Positions 1 through 8,807 of a DNA stretch of 64,000 nucleotides are shown one piece after another. Positions within the stretch are counted from its first letter, which is position 1; each line of letters begins with the position of its first letter. Under the pieces are notes generated by a model. That model searched no databases, had not been told where the DNA came from, and saw only the letters and a program-made list of their open reading frames with translations. The stretch is taken from contig NZ_FUEZ01000004.1 of the NCBI RefSeq assembly GCF_900157365.1, positions 4,308,966-4,372,965 of the forward strand, given 5' to 3'. This DNA comes from Mycobacterium numidiamassiliense. Lineage in GTDB: Bacteria > Actinomycetota > Actinomycetes > Mycobacteriales > Mycobacteriaceae. The position numbers and the translations under genes were made by a program.

Positions 1-1
1 G

Positions 2-1555
2 AGGGCCGATCACTACGCGCCGGCCACCTCGAGCGCGGTCGGCACCGTGCTGGTCCGCGGGCCCTACGGGCGTGGGTTCCCGTTCTCGCTGGCCTTCGCC
101 CGGCTCTATGCGGCGCGCGGCTACCACGTCGTGGTGCAGAGCACGCGCGGCACGTTCGGGTCCGGCGGTGCGTTCGAGCCGATGGTCAACGAGGCCGCCG
201 ACGGCGCCGACACGGTCGTGTGGCTGCGCGAACAGCCCTGGTTCACCGGTAAATTCGCCACCGTCGGGCTGTCCTACCTGGGATTCACCCAGTGGGCACT
301 GCTGAACGACCCACCGCCGGAACTGGCCGCGGCCGTGATCACCGTCGGCCCACACGATTTCCACGACGCGGTGTGGAGCACCGGCGCGTTCACCACCGAC
401 TTCCTCGGCTGGAGCGACATGGTGTCCCGCCAGGAAGACCCGATCCGCATCCGGGCCGGCCTGCGCCAGCTGCAGGCTCCGGCCAAGGTCGCGCAGGCGG
501 CCGCCAGGGTGCCGTTCGGCGAGTCGGCGCGCGCCCTGCTGGGCACCGGTGCGCCGTGGTTCGAGTCCTGGGTCGAACACCTCGACTCCGACGATCCGTT
601 CTGGGAGCGCCTGCGCTACGGCGCCGCGCTGGATCGCGTGCAGGTACCGGTGCTGCTCATCGGCGGCTGGCAGGACATCTTTCTGCAGCAGACGCTGCGA
701 CAGTACGCGCACCTGCGCCGCCGCGGCGTGGACGTCGCGCTGACCGTCGGGCCCTGGACGCATCCCCAGTTGCTCGGCAAGGGGCTGGGCACCGGAGCCC
801 GCGAGACCCTGGACTGGCTGAACACTCATCTGGGCGGGGCGCAGCCACAACGGTCGAGCAGGGTCCGCGTGTACGTCACCGGCCAGGGCTGGCGCAACGT
901 CGCCGATTGGCCGCCTGCCGCCACCCAACGTGCGCTCTATCTGCGGCCCGGCCGGTACCTGGACGACATCCCGCCGGCCGACCTGACGAAGGTCGCCCCC
1001 GCGACGTTCCGCTACGACCCCGCCGACCCGACGCCCACCACCGGCGGTCCGCTGCTGTCCGGCAAGGGCGGTTACCGCGACGACAGCGCGCTCGCGGTGC
1101 GCGACGACGTCCTCGCTTTCACCAGCGCCACCCTCACCCATGACGTCTGCGTGTACGGGACCCCGGTCGTCGAGCTGGCGCACAGTTCGGACAATCCGCA
1201 CGCCGACCTGTTCGTCCGGATCAGCGAGGTCGACGCAAAAGGCCGCTCCCGCAACGTCACTGACGGCTATCGGCGATTGAACACCACCCAGAAATCCCGC
1301 AAGCCGGTCAGCCTGGAACTCGACGGGATCGCCCATCGCTTCAGGGCGGGCTCACGCATCAGGGTGCTGATCGCGGGCAGTTGGTTCCCGCGCTACGCAC
1401 GCAACCTGGGCACCGGCGAGCCGCTGCTGACCGGGCGGCAGCTCACCCCGGCGACCCACACCGTGCGCTACGGACGTTCCCGGGTGTTGCTTCCGGTCGG
1501 GGCAGCCGACCTGTCAGCCAACGGCGCCGCGGACCCGCGCGGCGACCTCGGCTAG
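2..1555 (+). CDS. CocE/NonD family hydrolase (5' truncated)
   Basis: The reading frame is open from base 2, so the N-terminus lies outside the window. The visible start reads ADHYAP then TVLVRGPYGRG, typical of CocE/NonD-type alpha/beta hydrolases (X-Pro dipeptidyl-peptidase S15-like). The nucleophile serine sits in GLSYLG, the acid in GGWQDIF and the histidine in GPWTHP, so the catalytic triad looks complete. The C-terminal third fits the jelly-roll domain of the family. It probably hydrolyses an ester or amide; the substrate is unknown. Its last 42 bases overlap the converging DUF1802 gene. M. tuberculosis Rv2800 or Rv1835c are the likely relatives (recalled, unverified). Confidence 0.85.
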   Translation, partial: RADHYAPATSSAVGTVLVRGPYGRGFPFSLAFARLYAARGYHVVVQSTRGTFGSGGAFEPMVNEAADGADTVVWLREQPWFTGKFATVGLSYLGFTQWALLNDPPPELAAAVITVGPHDFHDAVWSTGAFTTDFLGWSDMVSRQEDPIRIRAGLRQLQAPAKVAQAAARVPFGESARALLGTGAPWFESWVEHLDSDDPFWERLRYGAALDRVQVPVLLIGGWQDIFLQQTLRQYAHLRRRGVDVALTVGPWTHPQLLGKGLGTGARETLDWLNTHLGGAQPQRSSRVRVYVTGQGWRNVADWPPAATQRALYLRPGRYLDDIPPADLTKVAPATFRYDPADPTPTTGGPLLSGKGGYRDDSALAVRDDVLAFTSATLTHDVCVYGTPVVELAHSSDNPHADLFVRISEVDAKGRSRNVTDGYRRLNTTQKSRKPVSLELDGIAHRFRAGSRIRVLIAGSWFPRYARNLGTGEPLLTGRQLTPATHTVRYGRSRVLLPVGAADLSANGAADPRGDLG

Positions 1556-2074
1556 CGCGGCGTCGTCGCCCAGCGGCGTCTCCAACTCCGGCCGCACCGG
1601 CAGCTGCACCCAGCTGGTGCAACCGGCGTACTCGGGGGTGCGGGCGATGCGAACCGGCTCGCGCAGCGGAGTCACCGACACCACCAGCACGGCCAGTTTG
1701 TGCTTGGGCCGGAAGTCGAGCCGGTCGGCACGCACCGACTCCGCGGTCCAGATATGCAGATCCTGGATCGCCTCGAGCCCGTCGGGACGGTTAACCGACA
1801 CTGCGGCAACGACTTTCGCCGCGGCGCGGATCACCAGCCGGTCGCCGGTGCTGTCGCCCTCGGCGGCGGCCAGCAGGTCTCGGTGTTCGGGGCGGACCCG
1901 TTCGGCGTGGCTGTGCGCCACCGTCGGAAACAGCAAGAACTCCTGCGCGGCAACCTCGAACCGCTTTTCGCCGATGCCGCCCTTGCGCAGCAGCACATGC
2001 TGGCGACCGTCCAGCAGTGCGTGCACCGCGGCGCTCCACTCCTTGAGCGCGGGAACCGTTGCCGTGAGGGTCAT
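1514..2074 (-). CDS. DUF1802 family protein
   Basis: A 186-residue soluble protein of unknown function. It opens with an ALKEWSAAVHALLDGRQ segment and the LLRKGGIGEK motif that I associate with DUF1802. No signal peptide or membrane segment is visible. The ATG overlaps the TGA of the upstream DUF2277 gene (ATGA), so the two are almost certainly co-transcribed. The 3' end overlaps the convergent hydrolase gene by 42 bases. The family label is from memory of the pattern; the role is unknown. Confidence 0.75.
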   Translation of the reverse strand: MTLTATVPALKEWSAAVHALLDGRQHVLLRKGGIGEKRFEVAAQEFLLFPTVAHSHAERVRPEHRDLLAAAEGDSTGDRLVIRAAAKVVAAVSVNRPDGLEAIQDLHIWTAESVRADRLDFRPKHKLAVLVVSVTPLREPVRIARTPEYAGCTSWVQLPVRPELETPLGDDAALAEVAARVRGAVG

Positions 2075-2340
2075 TTCGCTGCGGCAAGCCGGGCCACAAC
2101 CTCGGGCCGGCGCAGCGGCGGGACGGTCTTCGGTGGCTGGCGGCGGGGCGGCAGGGAGCCGAGCAATCGCATCGTCGTGTCGGTGACCTCGGCGACGGCG
2201 GCGTCGAACGCTTCGGCGTTAGCCGACGACGGGTGCGTGATGCCGCTGACCTTGCGCACATATTGACGGGCCGCCGCGGCGATCTCCTCGGCGGTGGCCG
2301 CTGGCTGCAGACCGCGCAGCTCGGTGATGTTTCGGCACAT
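2071..2340 (-). CDS. DUF2277 family protein
   Basis: An 89-residue protein. The start was set at the internal ATG giving MCRNITELRGL, because DUF2277 proteins characteristically begin MCRxIxxLR; the frame is open further upstream but does not resemble the family. The body carries the expected EEIAAAARQYVRKVSG and SANAEAFDAAVAEV segments, mostly helical. The stop overlaps the start of the DUF1802 gene by four bases, so the two form an operon. Function unknown. Confidence 0.8.
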   Translation of the reverse strand: MCRNITELRGLQPAATAEEIAAAARQYVRKVSGITHPSSANAEAFDAAVAEVTDTTMRLLGSLPPRRQPPKTVPPLRRPEVVARLAAAK

Positions 2341-2561
2341 GGTTACCACGATAGGCGCGGGCCGCTGGCCGGTGCCGCGGCAAGGACGTTCGTTCTGCCC
2401 GCCTCGGAGCGACAAGCGCAGTGCGCCCCGCCGCCACTCGACCGGCTATCGAGGATTGTCGCTCGGAGGTGGGCACATCGTGTGCCTTCCGGCCCGGCAG
2501 TCGTGTGGCGATTGTGACGAGCCGCTGCCTGACGGCTTCGGCGACCCTTTACGGTGATGCG

Positions 2562-3311
2562 ATGACCGACAACATCCTGCTGATCGACACCGACGAGCGG
2601 GTGCGAACCCTGACCCTCAACCGGCCGCAATCCCGCAATGCGCTGTCCTCGGCGTTGCGGGACCAGTTTTTCGGTGCGCTGACCGACGCGGAAACCGACG
2701 ACGACGTCGACGTCATCATCGTCACCGGCGCCGACCCCGTCTTCTGCGCGGGGCTCGACCTCAAGGAGCTGGGCGGCCAGTCGGCACTGCCGGATATCTC
2801 GCCGCGCTGGCCGGCGCTGTCCAAGCCGGTGATCGGCGCGATCAACGGCGCCGCCGTCACCGGCGGACTCGAATTGGTGCTGTACTGCGACATCGTCATC
2901 GCGTCGGAGCAGGCCCGATTCGCCGACACGCACGCCCGGGTCGGCCTGTTGCCTACCTGGGGCCTCAGCGTGCGGCTGCCCCAGAAGGTGGGGGTCGGCC
3001 TGGCCCGGCGCATGAGCATGACCGGGGATTACCTGTCGGCGGCCGACGCGCTGCGGGCCGGGCTGGCGACCGAGGTGGTACCGCACGATCAGCTGCTGCC
3101 CGCCGCGCGCCAGGTGGCGGCGTCGATCGTCGGCAACAACCAGGACGCGGTGCGGGCATTGCTGGCGTCCTACCACCGGATCGACGAGTCGCAGACCAGC
3201 GAGGGGCTGTGGCTCGAGGCGACGGCGGCGAGGCAATTCCGCACCAGCGGCGACGACATCGCCGCCAATCGGGAGGCCGTGCTGCGGCGCGGGCGGGCCC
3301 AGGTGCGGTAG
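2562..3311 (+). CDS. echA16: enoyl-CoA hydratase/isomerase family protein (EchA16-like)
   Basis: A 249-residue crotonase-fold protein starting MTDNILLIDTDE. The CoA-binding and oxyanion segments are visible: RPQSRNALSS near residue 22, FCAGLDLKELGG near 60 and the INGAAVTGGLELVLYCDIVI helix near 90. The first catalytic glutamate of hydratases is kept (GGLELV), but the second position, normally PE before the LLG turn, reads TH in ADTHARVGLLP. It may therefore be an isomerase, hydrolase or other crotonase rather than a true hydratase. The ATG was chosen over upstream in-frame starts because the extra N-terminal residues do not fit the family. Symbol by recalled similarity to Rv2831. Confidence 0.75.
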   Translation: MTDNILLIDTDERVRTLTLNRPQSRNALSSALRDQFFGALTDAETDDDVDVIIVTGADPVFCAGLDLKELGGQSALPDISPRWPALSKPVIGAINGAAVTGGLELVLYCDIVIASEQARFADTHARVGLLPTWGLSVRLPQKVGVGLARRMSMTGDYLSAADALRAGLATEVVPHDQLLPAARQVAASIVGNNQDAVRALLASYHRIDESQTSEGLWLEATAARQFRTSGDDIAANREAVLRRGRAQVR

Positions 3312-3377
3312 CGGCTGCAGGCGCCGGCCGCCGGCTAATACGATCCCAACAGCCACCCGAACCCGCAGGAGGAGCCG

Positions 3378-3959
3378 ATGTGCGGTGTCGCCGACGTCGC
3401 GATGCGATGGCTGGGTGTCCTCAGCCTGACGGTGGCTTCGGCGATAGCGTCGGCGCAGCAGGCGGCGGCGCTGCCGCCACCGCGTTTCCCAAACCTCGAC
3501 AGTTTCACCGCCGTGCCCGTCGACGGCTACGTCACGACGTCGCGGCCGGGGGGCACCTCGCGGGTCAACTTCTCGGCCACGAACGCCCTGGTGTGCGACT
3601 TCTACGGCGGGCCGCCACCCGTGCCGCAACCGTCTCAGGACATCAAGTGCACCGGCGATATGCCCGGCATGGACGACTTCTCATTTCCCGGGGCCGGCCA
3701 CCTGAGACCGGGCGACTGCGTCGTGGGTTCGGTGAGTTTCAAAGGACCCGGATACGAACTGAGCCGCATGTCCTACAGCGGCTGCGACGGCAACCCCGCC
3801 GTGCTGTCGACGAGCGGAAAGCCACTGGCCCCGGGCCAGAAGATTACCTACCTGAACGTCACGTGCGCGGTGGGCCCTGACAACCTCGTCGCCTGCCTGG
3901 ACAACACCAGCGGCGACCACGGATTCGTCCTGCAGCCCTCGGGCAGCTGGGCGTTCTAG
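3378..3959 (+). CDS. secreted hypothetical protein
   Basis: A 193-residue protein with a strong Shine-Dalgarno (AGGAGGAG) just before the ATG. Residues 1-32 form a signal peptide with hydrophobic core WLGVLSLTVASAIASA and a likely cleavage after AAA. The mature part is Pro/Gly-rich with several cysteines (VCDFYGG, IKCTGD, GDCVVG, YSGCDGN, VTCAVG, ACLDN) that could pair as disulfides outside the cytoplasm. It resembles a class of small mycobacterial secreted proteins without known activity. Only seven bases separate its stop from the convergent nrnA stop. Confidence 0.7.
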   Translation: MCGVADVAMRWLGVLSLTVASAIASAQQAAALPPPRFPNLDSFTAVPVDGYVTTSRPGGTSRVNFSATNALVCDFYGGPPPVPQPSQDIKCTGDMPGMDDFSFPGAGHLRPGDCVVGSVSFKGPGYELSRMSYSGCDGNPAVLSTSGKPLAPGQKITYLNVTCAVGPDNLVACLDNTSGDHGFVLQPSGSWAF

Positions 3960-3966
3960 TCCCGCC

Positions 3967-4977
3967 TCAACCAAGCGCGGTGTGCAGCGACGCCACCACA
4001 TCCTCGATCGGGCCGGCGGTTGAGTACCCGGCCGCCAGGCGGTGTCCGCCCCCACCGAACACGGAGGCGATCGCCGCCAGATCAATGTCGCGTTTCGCCC
4101 GCATCGACACCGACCACTGTTGCGGGTCAACCTCTTTGAAGACGGCGGCGACCTCAGCCTGCTGCGTGGTGCGCACGATGTCGACGATGCTCTCAACTTC
4201 CTCCGGGCGAGAACTGGTCCATTCCTGGTGGTCGACGACCACGTAGACGAGTCCGCGCCCACCGGCCGCGTCCGGCAGCAGTCGCGCCGAGCCCAGCACG
4301 CGCGACAGCATCGGCAACCAGGCGAACGGATGGGTGTCCATCAGCGTTCGGCTGATGGCGGCGTTGTCCACGCCGATGTCGAGTAGCCGCGCCGCCAGCC
4401 GGAAGGCAGCGGCGCTGGCCCAACGGAATGAGCCGGTGTCGGTCGTCAGCCCGGCGTAGAGGCAGTGGGCGACCTCGGTGTCGATCGGCTTGCCCCACGC
4501 GTCGAGCAGTTCGGCCACCAGGAACGTCGTCGAGTCCGCGGTGGCATCGACGTAGTTGGCGGTACCGAACATCTGGTTGGAGGCGTGGTGATCGATCACG
4601 AGCAGCTGCTGGCCGGGGCCCGCCAGCCCGGCGAGCGCGCCCAGCCGTTTGATGCCCGGAACATCAACGGTCACAAGCAAATCGACGTCGCGACGAATGG
4701 CGTCGGGGCTGATCAGCAAGCGGCAGCCCGGCAGCGAGCGCAGCGACTCCGGCAGTGTCTCGGGTGCGGCGAAACTGACCTGGACCTGTTTGCCGCACTG
4801 ATCCAGCACGAGGGCCAGCGCAAGCCCGGCCCCGATGGTGTCGGCGTCGGGATGGACATGGCAGAGCACAGCGACTGTTGTTGCCGCCGAGAGCAATTCG
4901 GCGGCCTCGACGGCGTCGACGCGCGCCCCGGTGAGCGAGGCCCCGCTCAGGTCAGTCTTCGGATCGGTTGTCGTCAC
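3967..4977 (-). CDS. nrnA: bifunctional oligoribonuclease / PAP phosphatase NrnA (DHH family)
   Basis: A 336-residue DHH/DHHA1 phosphoesterase matching the Rv2837c type, which degrades nanoRNAs and pAp and cleaves cyclic dinucleotide products. Metal-binding motifs are present: CHVHPDADTIGAG near residue 38, VDVP, DHHAS near 125 and the C-terminal GGGHRLAAG of DHHA1. The start was set at GTG (VTTTDPKTDL) to match the family; the frame is open for another 74 codons inside rbfA, but that stretch is rbfA read in another frame. It overlaps the end of rbfA by 26 bases and is the last gene of the rimP-nusA-infB operon. Confidence 0.9.
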   Translation of the reverse strand: MTTTDPKTDLSGASLTGARVDAVEAAELLSAATTVAVLCHVHPDADTIGAGLALALVLDQCGKQVQVSFAAPETLPESLRSLPGCRLLISPDAIRRDVDLLVTVDVPGIKRLGALAGLAGPGQQLLVIDHHASNQMFGTANYVDATADSTTFLVAELLDAWGKPIDTEVAHCLYAGLTTDTGSFRWASAAAFRLAARLLDIGVDNAAISRTLMDTHPFAWLPMLSRVLGSARLLPDAAGGRGLVYVVVDHQEWTSSRPEEVESIVDIVRTTQQAEVAAVFKEVDPQQWSVSMRAKRDIDLAAIASVFGGGGHRLAAGYSTAGPIEDVVASLHTALG

Positions 4978-5461
4978 CAGTGCCCTCAACGTCGAGTCCC
5001 CCCGGTGTCCCCGACGCCGGCTCCGCTGCCGAGCCGCTGTCACGGTATGGATCGGCCTCTCCGGCCGGTTTGGCGCCCACCCGCACCCGCGCCACATCGG
5101 CGTCCGCGGCCCGGGCCTGGGCCAGCAGCTCGTCCATCCGCTGCACGCTGTCCGAGGTCGTGTCCCGGGTGAACGCCAAGGTGGGCGTAAAGCGCACACC
5201 GGTACCAGCCCCGACCTTGGTGCGCAGCGTCCCCCGAGCCCGTTCCAGCGCGGCCGCGGCCGCCTCGTAATCCGGCTCGTCGTCCAGCGTGGGACCCATC
5301 ACCGTGTAGAACACCGTCGCGTCGTGCAGGTCGGCGGTGACCTTGGTATCGACGATGGTCACCCCGTCCAGCCCGGGATCCTTGATCTCGAACTCGATCG
5401 CTGAGGCAACGATGGTGTTGATCCGCTTGGCCAGCCGGCGCGCCCGTGCGGGATCAGCCAT
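4952..5461 (-). CDS. rbfA: 30S ribosome-binding factor A
   Basis: A 169-residue protein starting MADPARARRLAKRINTIVAS, the hallmark N-terminus of actinobacterial RbfA, followed by the KH-like fold (IEFEIKDPGLDGVTIVDTKVT). It assists late 30S subunit and 16S rRNA maturation. The ATG shares one base with the infB stop (TGATG), indicating translational coupling. The C-terminal 40 residues are an acidic, low-complexity tail running into the start of nrnA. Confidence 0.93.
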   Translation of the reverse strand: MADPARARRLAKRINTIVASAIEFEIKDPGLDGVTIVDTKVTADLHDATVFYTVMGPTLDDEPDYEAAAAALERARGTLRTKVGAGTGVRFTPTLAFTRDTTSDSVQRMDELLAQARAADADVARVRVGAKPAGEADPYRDSGSAAEPASGTPGGLDVEGTGDDNRSED

Positions 5462-8298
5462 CAGGTGCGCTCCTTTTCGACGAGCTCGTAGGACTCGATG
5501 ACGTCGCCTTCCTTGATGTCGGAGTAGGTGAGCGTCAGACCGCACTCGAAGCCGTCGCGGACCTCGGTCACGTCGTCCTTCTCCCGTCGCAGCGAGGACA
5601 CCGTCAGGTTCTCGGCCACCACGACGTTGTCGCGCAGCAGCCGCGCCTTGGCGTTGCGGCGCACCACGCCCGAGGTGACGAGGCAGCCGGCGATGATGCC
5701 CACCTTCGAGGAGCGGAAGATCGCGCGAATCTCCGCACGGCCCAGCTCGTTCTCCTCGTAGATCGGCTTGAGCATGCCCTTGAGCGCGCTCTGGATCTCA
5801 TCGATGGCCTGGTAGATCACCGAGTAGTACCGGATGTCCACGCCTTCGCGGTTGGCGAGCTCGGTCGCCTTGCCTTCGGCGCGCACGTTGAACCCGATGA
5901 TGATCGCGTCCGAGGCCGACGCCAGGTTGACGTTGGTCTCGGTGACACCACCGACACCGCGGTCGATGACGCGCAGTTCCACCTCGTCGTCGATCTCGAT
6001 GCCCAGCAGGGCCTCCTCGAGCGCCTCGACCGTACCGGCGTTGTCGCCCTTCAGGATCAGGTTGAGCTGCGACGTCTGCTTCAACGCGGCATCCAGATCG
6101 TCGAGGCTGATCCGCTTGCGCGACCGTGCCGCCAGCGCGTTGCGTTTGCGGGCACTGCGGCGATCGGCGATCTGGCGGGCGATGCGGTCCTCGTCGACCA
6201 CCAGCAGGTTGTCACCGGCGCCGGGCACCGACGTGAAGCCGATGACCTGGACGGGCCGCGACGGCAGGGCCTCGTGGACGTCCTCGCCGTGTTCGTCGAC
6301 CATCCGACGGACGCGCCCGTAGGCGTCGCCGGCGACGATCGAGTCGCCGACCCGCAGCGTGCCGCGCTGGATCAGCACGGTGGCGACGGGGCCGCGACCG
6401 CGGTCCAGGTGCGCCTCGATCGCCACACCCTGGGCCTCCATGTCGGGGTTGGCGCGCAGGTCCAAAGCGGCGTCGGCGGTCAGCAGCACCGCCTCCTCGA
6501 GCGCCTCGATGTTGGTGCCCACCTTCGCCGAGATGTCGACGAACATCGTCTCGCCACCGAAATCCTCTGCCACCAAACCGTATTCGGTGAGCTGGCCGCG
6601 AATCTTCGCCGGGTCGGCGCCCTCCTTGTCGATCTTGTTGACCGCCACCACAATTGGCACATCGGCCGCCTGCGCGTGGTTGATGGCCTCCACCGTCTGC
6701 GGCATCACGCCGTCGTCGGCGGCGACCACCAGGATCGCGATGTCGGTGGCCTTGGCGCCGCGGGCACGCATGGCGGTGAACGCCTCGTGACCCGGGGTGT
6801 CGATGAAGGTGATCAGTCGCTCGTTGCCCTCGAAGTCGACCCCGACCTGGTAGGCACCGATGTGCTGGGTGATGCCGCCGGCCTCGCCCTCGCGGACGCT
6901 GGCGTTCCGGATGGTGTCCAGCAGTCGGGTTTTACCGTGGTCGACGTGACCCATGACGGTCACCACCGGCGGCCGGGTCTGCAGGTCTTCCTCGCCGCCC
7001 TCGTCCTCGCCGTAGGTCAGGTCGAACGACTCCAGCAGCTCGCGGTCTTCGTCCTCCGGGCTGACGACCTGGACGACGTAGTTCATCTCGCTGCCCAGAA
7101 GTTCGAGCGTCTCGTCGCCGACCGACTGCGTGGCGGTCACCATCTCACCGAGGTTGAACAGGGCCTGGACCAGCGAAGCCGGGTTGGCGTCGATCTTCTC
7201 GGCGAAGTCCGACAGCGACGCGCCGCGGGCCAGCCTGATGGTCTCGCCATTGCCGTGCGGCAACCGCACGCCGCCGACGACCGGCGCCTGCATGTTTTCG
7301 TACTCGGCGCGTTTCGCCCGCTTGGACTTGCGACCGCGCCGCGGTGCGCCACCGGGACGGCCGAACGCGCCGGCCGCGCCGCCGCGCTGTCCGGGACGGC
7401 CACCGCCGCCACCGGGGCCGCCGCCACCGGGACGCCCGTGGAAACCGCCGCCACCGCCGGGCGCGGCACCTACGCCGCCGCCACCGCCGCCGCGGTAGTT
7501 ACCGCCGCCACCGCCGTCGCGGCCGCCACCGGGACCACCCGGTCGGCCGCCACCACCGGGGCGGGGACCGCCGCCGGGACGTGCACCCGATCGTTGGAAG
7601 CCGCCAGCGGCGCCGCCGGGACGAGGCGGCATGCTGCCGGGCGAAGCACCGCCGCCCGGACGCGGCGCGCCGGGGCGCGCGGCTCCCGGACGCGGGGCCT
7701 GCGGACGCGGGATGGGCCGGTCGACGGGTTGAGCCGACGAGAACGGGTTGTTGCCGACGCGCGGGGTGCGGGCCGCCGGCTTCGGCATCGGGCCGGGGCG
7801 CGGGCCGGGGGTCGCACCCGGTTGCGGCGGTGCCTGCTGGCCGGGCGCCTGTCCGGGTGCCGGTGGTGTGGGCTGGCCGGGTTCCGGCGCCGAGGGGCGT
7901 CCGGGGGCCGGTGCGGGTCGTCGCGGCGCGGGCGCCGTCGGCGTCGGGGCCGCGGCCGTCTCGGCCGGGGCTGCCTGGGCGACCGGGGCCGGGGTCGGCG
8001 CACCACGGTCAGCGGGCTTAGCGGGCGCACTCGTCGCCTCGCCGTTGCCTGCGGCCTTGGGGATCGCCTTGTCCAGGGCCCGGTCGAGCGACTTGTCGGC
8101 GACCTTCGCGGCGCTCTTGGCGCCTGCGGCCGGCTTGCTGCCGCCGAACGATTCCCGCAGCCGACGAGCGACCGGTGCTTCTACGGTCGACGATGCGGAT
8201 TTGACGAATTCGCCCTGTTCATTCAGTCGGGCGAGCACTTCCTTGCTGGTAACACCGAGTTCCTTAGCCAACTCGTGTACGCGGGCCTTACCTGCCAC
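5461..8298 (-). CDS. infB: translation initiation factor IF-2
   Basis: A 945-residue GTPase that delivers initiator fMet-tRNA to the ribosome. An IF2-N domain (GKARVHELAKELGVTSKEVL) is followed by a long Pro/Ala/Gly/Arg-rich linker of about residues 60-330 with many glycine runs, typical of high-GC actinobacteria. The G domain motifs are GHVDHGKT, DTPGH, NKID and SAKVG, followed by domains II-IV with the GFNVRAEGKA segment. The start is GTG with an AGGAG site a few bases upstream. The glycine/proline linker creates a long antisense open frame on the plus strand, which is a composition artefact. Confidence 0.97.
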   Translation of the reverse strand: MAGKARVHELAKELGVTSKEVLARLNEQGEFVKSASSTVEAPVARRLRESFGGSKPAAGAKSAAKVADKSLDRALDKAIPKAAGNGEATSAPAKPADRGAPTPAPVAQAAPAETAAAPTPTAPAPRRPAPAPGRPSAPEPGQPTPPAPGQAPGQQAPPQPGATPGPRPGPMPKPAARTPRVGNNPFSSAQPVDRPIPRPQAPRPGAARPGAPRPGGGASPGSMPPRPGGAAGGFQRSGARPGGGPRPGGGGRPGGPGGGRDGGGGGNYRGGGGGGVGAAPGGGGGFHGRPGGGGPGGGGGRPGQRGGAAGAFGRPGGAPRRGRKSKRAKRAEYENMQAPVVGGVRLPHGNGETIRLARGASLSDFAEKIDANPASLVQALFNLGEMVTATQSVGDETLELLGSEMNYVVQVVSPEDEDRELLESFDLTYGEDEGGEEDLQTRPPVVTVMGHVDHGKTRLLDTIRNASVREGEAGGITQHIGAYQVGVDFEGNERLITFIDTPGHEAFTAMRARGAKATDIAILVVAADDGVMPQTVEAINHAQAADVPIVVAVNKIDKEGADPAKIRGQLTEYGLVAEDFGGETMFVDISAKVGTNIEALEEAVLLTADAALDLRANPDMEAQGVAIEAHLDRGRGPVATVLIQRGTLRVGDSIVAGDAYGRVRRMVDEHGEDVHEALPSRPVQVIGFTSVPGAGDNLLVVDEDRIARQIADRRSARKRNALAARSRKRISLDDLDAALKQTSQLNLILKGDNAGTVEALEEALLGIEIDDEVELRVIDRGVGGVTETNVNLASASDAIIIGFNVRAEGKATELANREGVDIRYYSVIYQAIDEIQSALKGMLKPIYEENELGRAEIRAIFRSSKVGIIAGCLVTSGVVRRNAKARLLRDNVVVAENLTVSSLRREKDDVTEVRDGFECGLTLTYSDIKEGDVIESYELVEKERT

Positions 8299-8361
8299 TA
8301 CATCTCCTGTCTAAGAGGCGACAGTCGTGGGCCGCGCCTCGGGTTTAGCTATGACGCATGG

Positions 8362-8745
8362 TCATCGGGACTTCACGGTGTGCTCATGTTCTTCGCTACC
8401 TGTTCTGTTGCCGGGCGAGTCGAGCGCGCTTAGAAACTCTAAGTGCTCGATCACCGCGGTTGTGTCCGGTGGACGGTCGATGCGCAACGCTTTGGTGAAA
8501 GCTCGCCGCCGAATCGCTTGTTGCGTGCACTGCGGTTCGGGATGCAGCCATGCCCCCCGCCCCGGAAGGCTACTCGCTGGGTCAACGATCACGGCATATT
8601 CGCCGTTCCCCGCCGACACAGCCACCACTCGAAGCAGTTTGACGGCCAACTCTCGCTTTCGGCACCCGACACACGTCCGCACGGGTCCACCCATGTGTCG
8701 GTGCGCACTTCTAGCTTCGGGGGCCGAAGGTTCGCGCTGGATCAC
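8362..8745 (-). CDS. ylxR: YlxR family RNA-binding protein
   Basis: A 127-residue YlxR (DUF448) protein in the conserved nusA-ylxR-infB position. The signature PVRTCVGCRKRELAVKLLRVV starts near residue 21 and includes the CxxC-like TCVGCRKR; PGRGAWLHP follows near residue 65 and the conserved RRAFTKALR near 80. The C-terminal 30 residues extend beyond the core. The assigned start is GTG; the core would be intact from a shorter start too. Orthologue of Rv2840c. Probably binds RNA during ribosome or transcription processes; the exact role is not settled. Confidence 0.85.
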   Translation of the reverse strand: MIQREPSAPEARSAHRHMGGPVRTCVGCRKRELAVKLLRVVAVSAGNGEYAVIVDPASSLPGRGAWLHPEPQCTQQAIRRRAFTKALRIDRPPDTTAVIEHLEFLSALDSPGNRTGSEEHEHTVKSR

Positions 8746-8807
8746 GGCTTAGTCTAGCGTCACTTCACCCATCGCCCGAACCGCCCGCACAAGGCGGTAA
8801 TCGGCGG

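Noticed and set aside
2343..3629. 428-residue minus-strand open frame across the EchA gene
   Set aside because: Mirror frame of echA16 with Arg/His/Gln-rich composition and no recognisable motif.
5446..8433. 995-residue plus-strand open frame opposite infB
   Set aside because: Antisense to a clear IF-2; low-complexity His/Arg/Gly runs come from the GC-rich linker codons, and there is no matching family or ribosome site.
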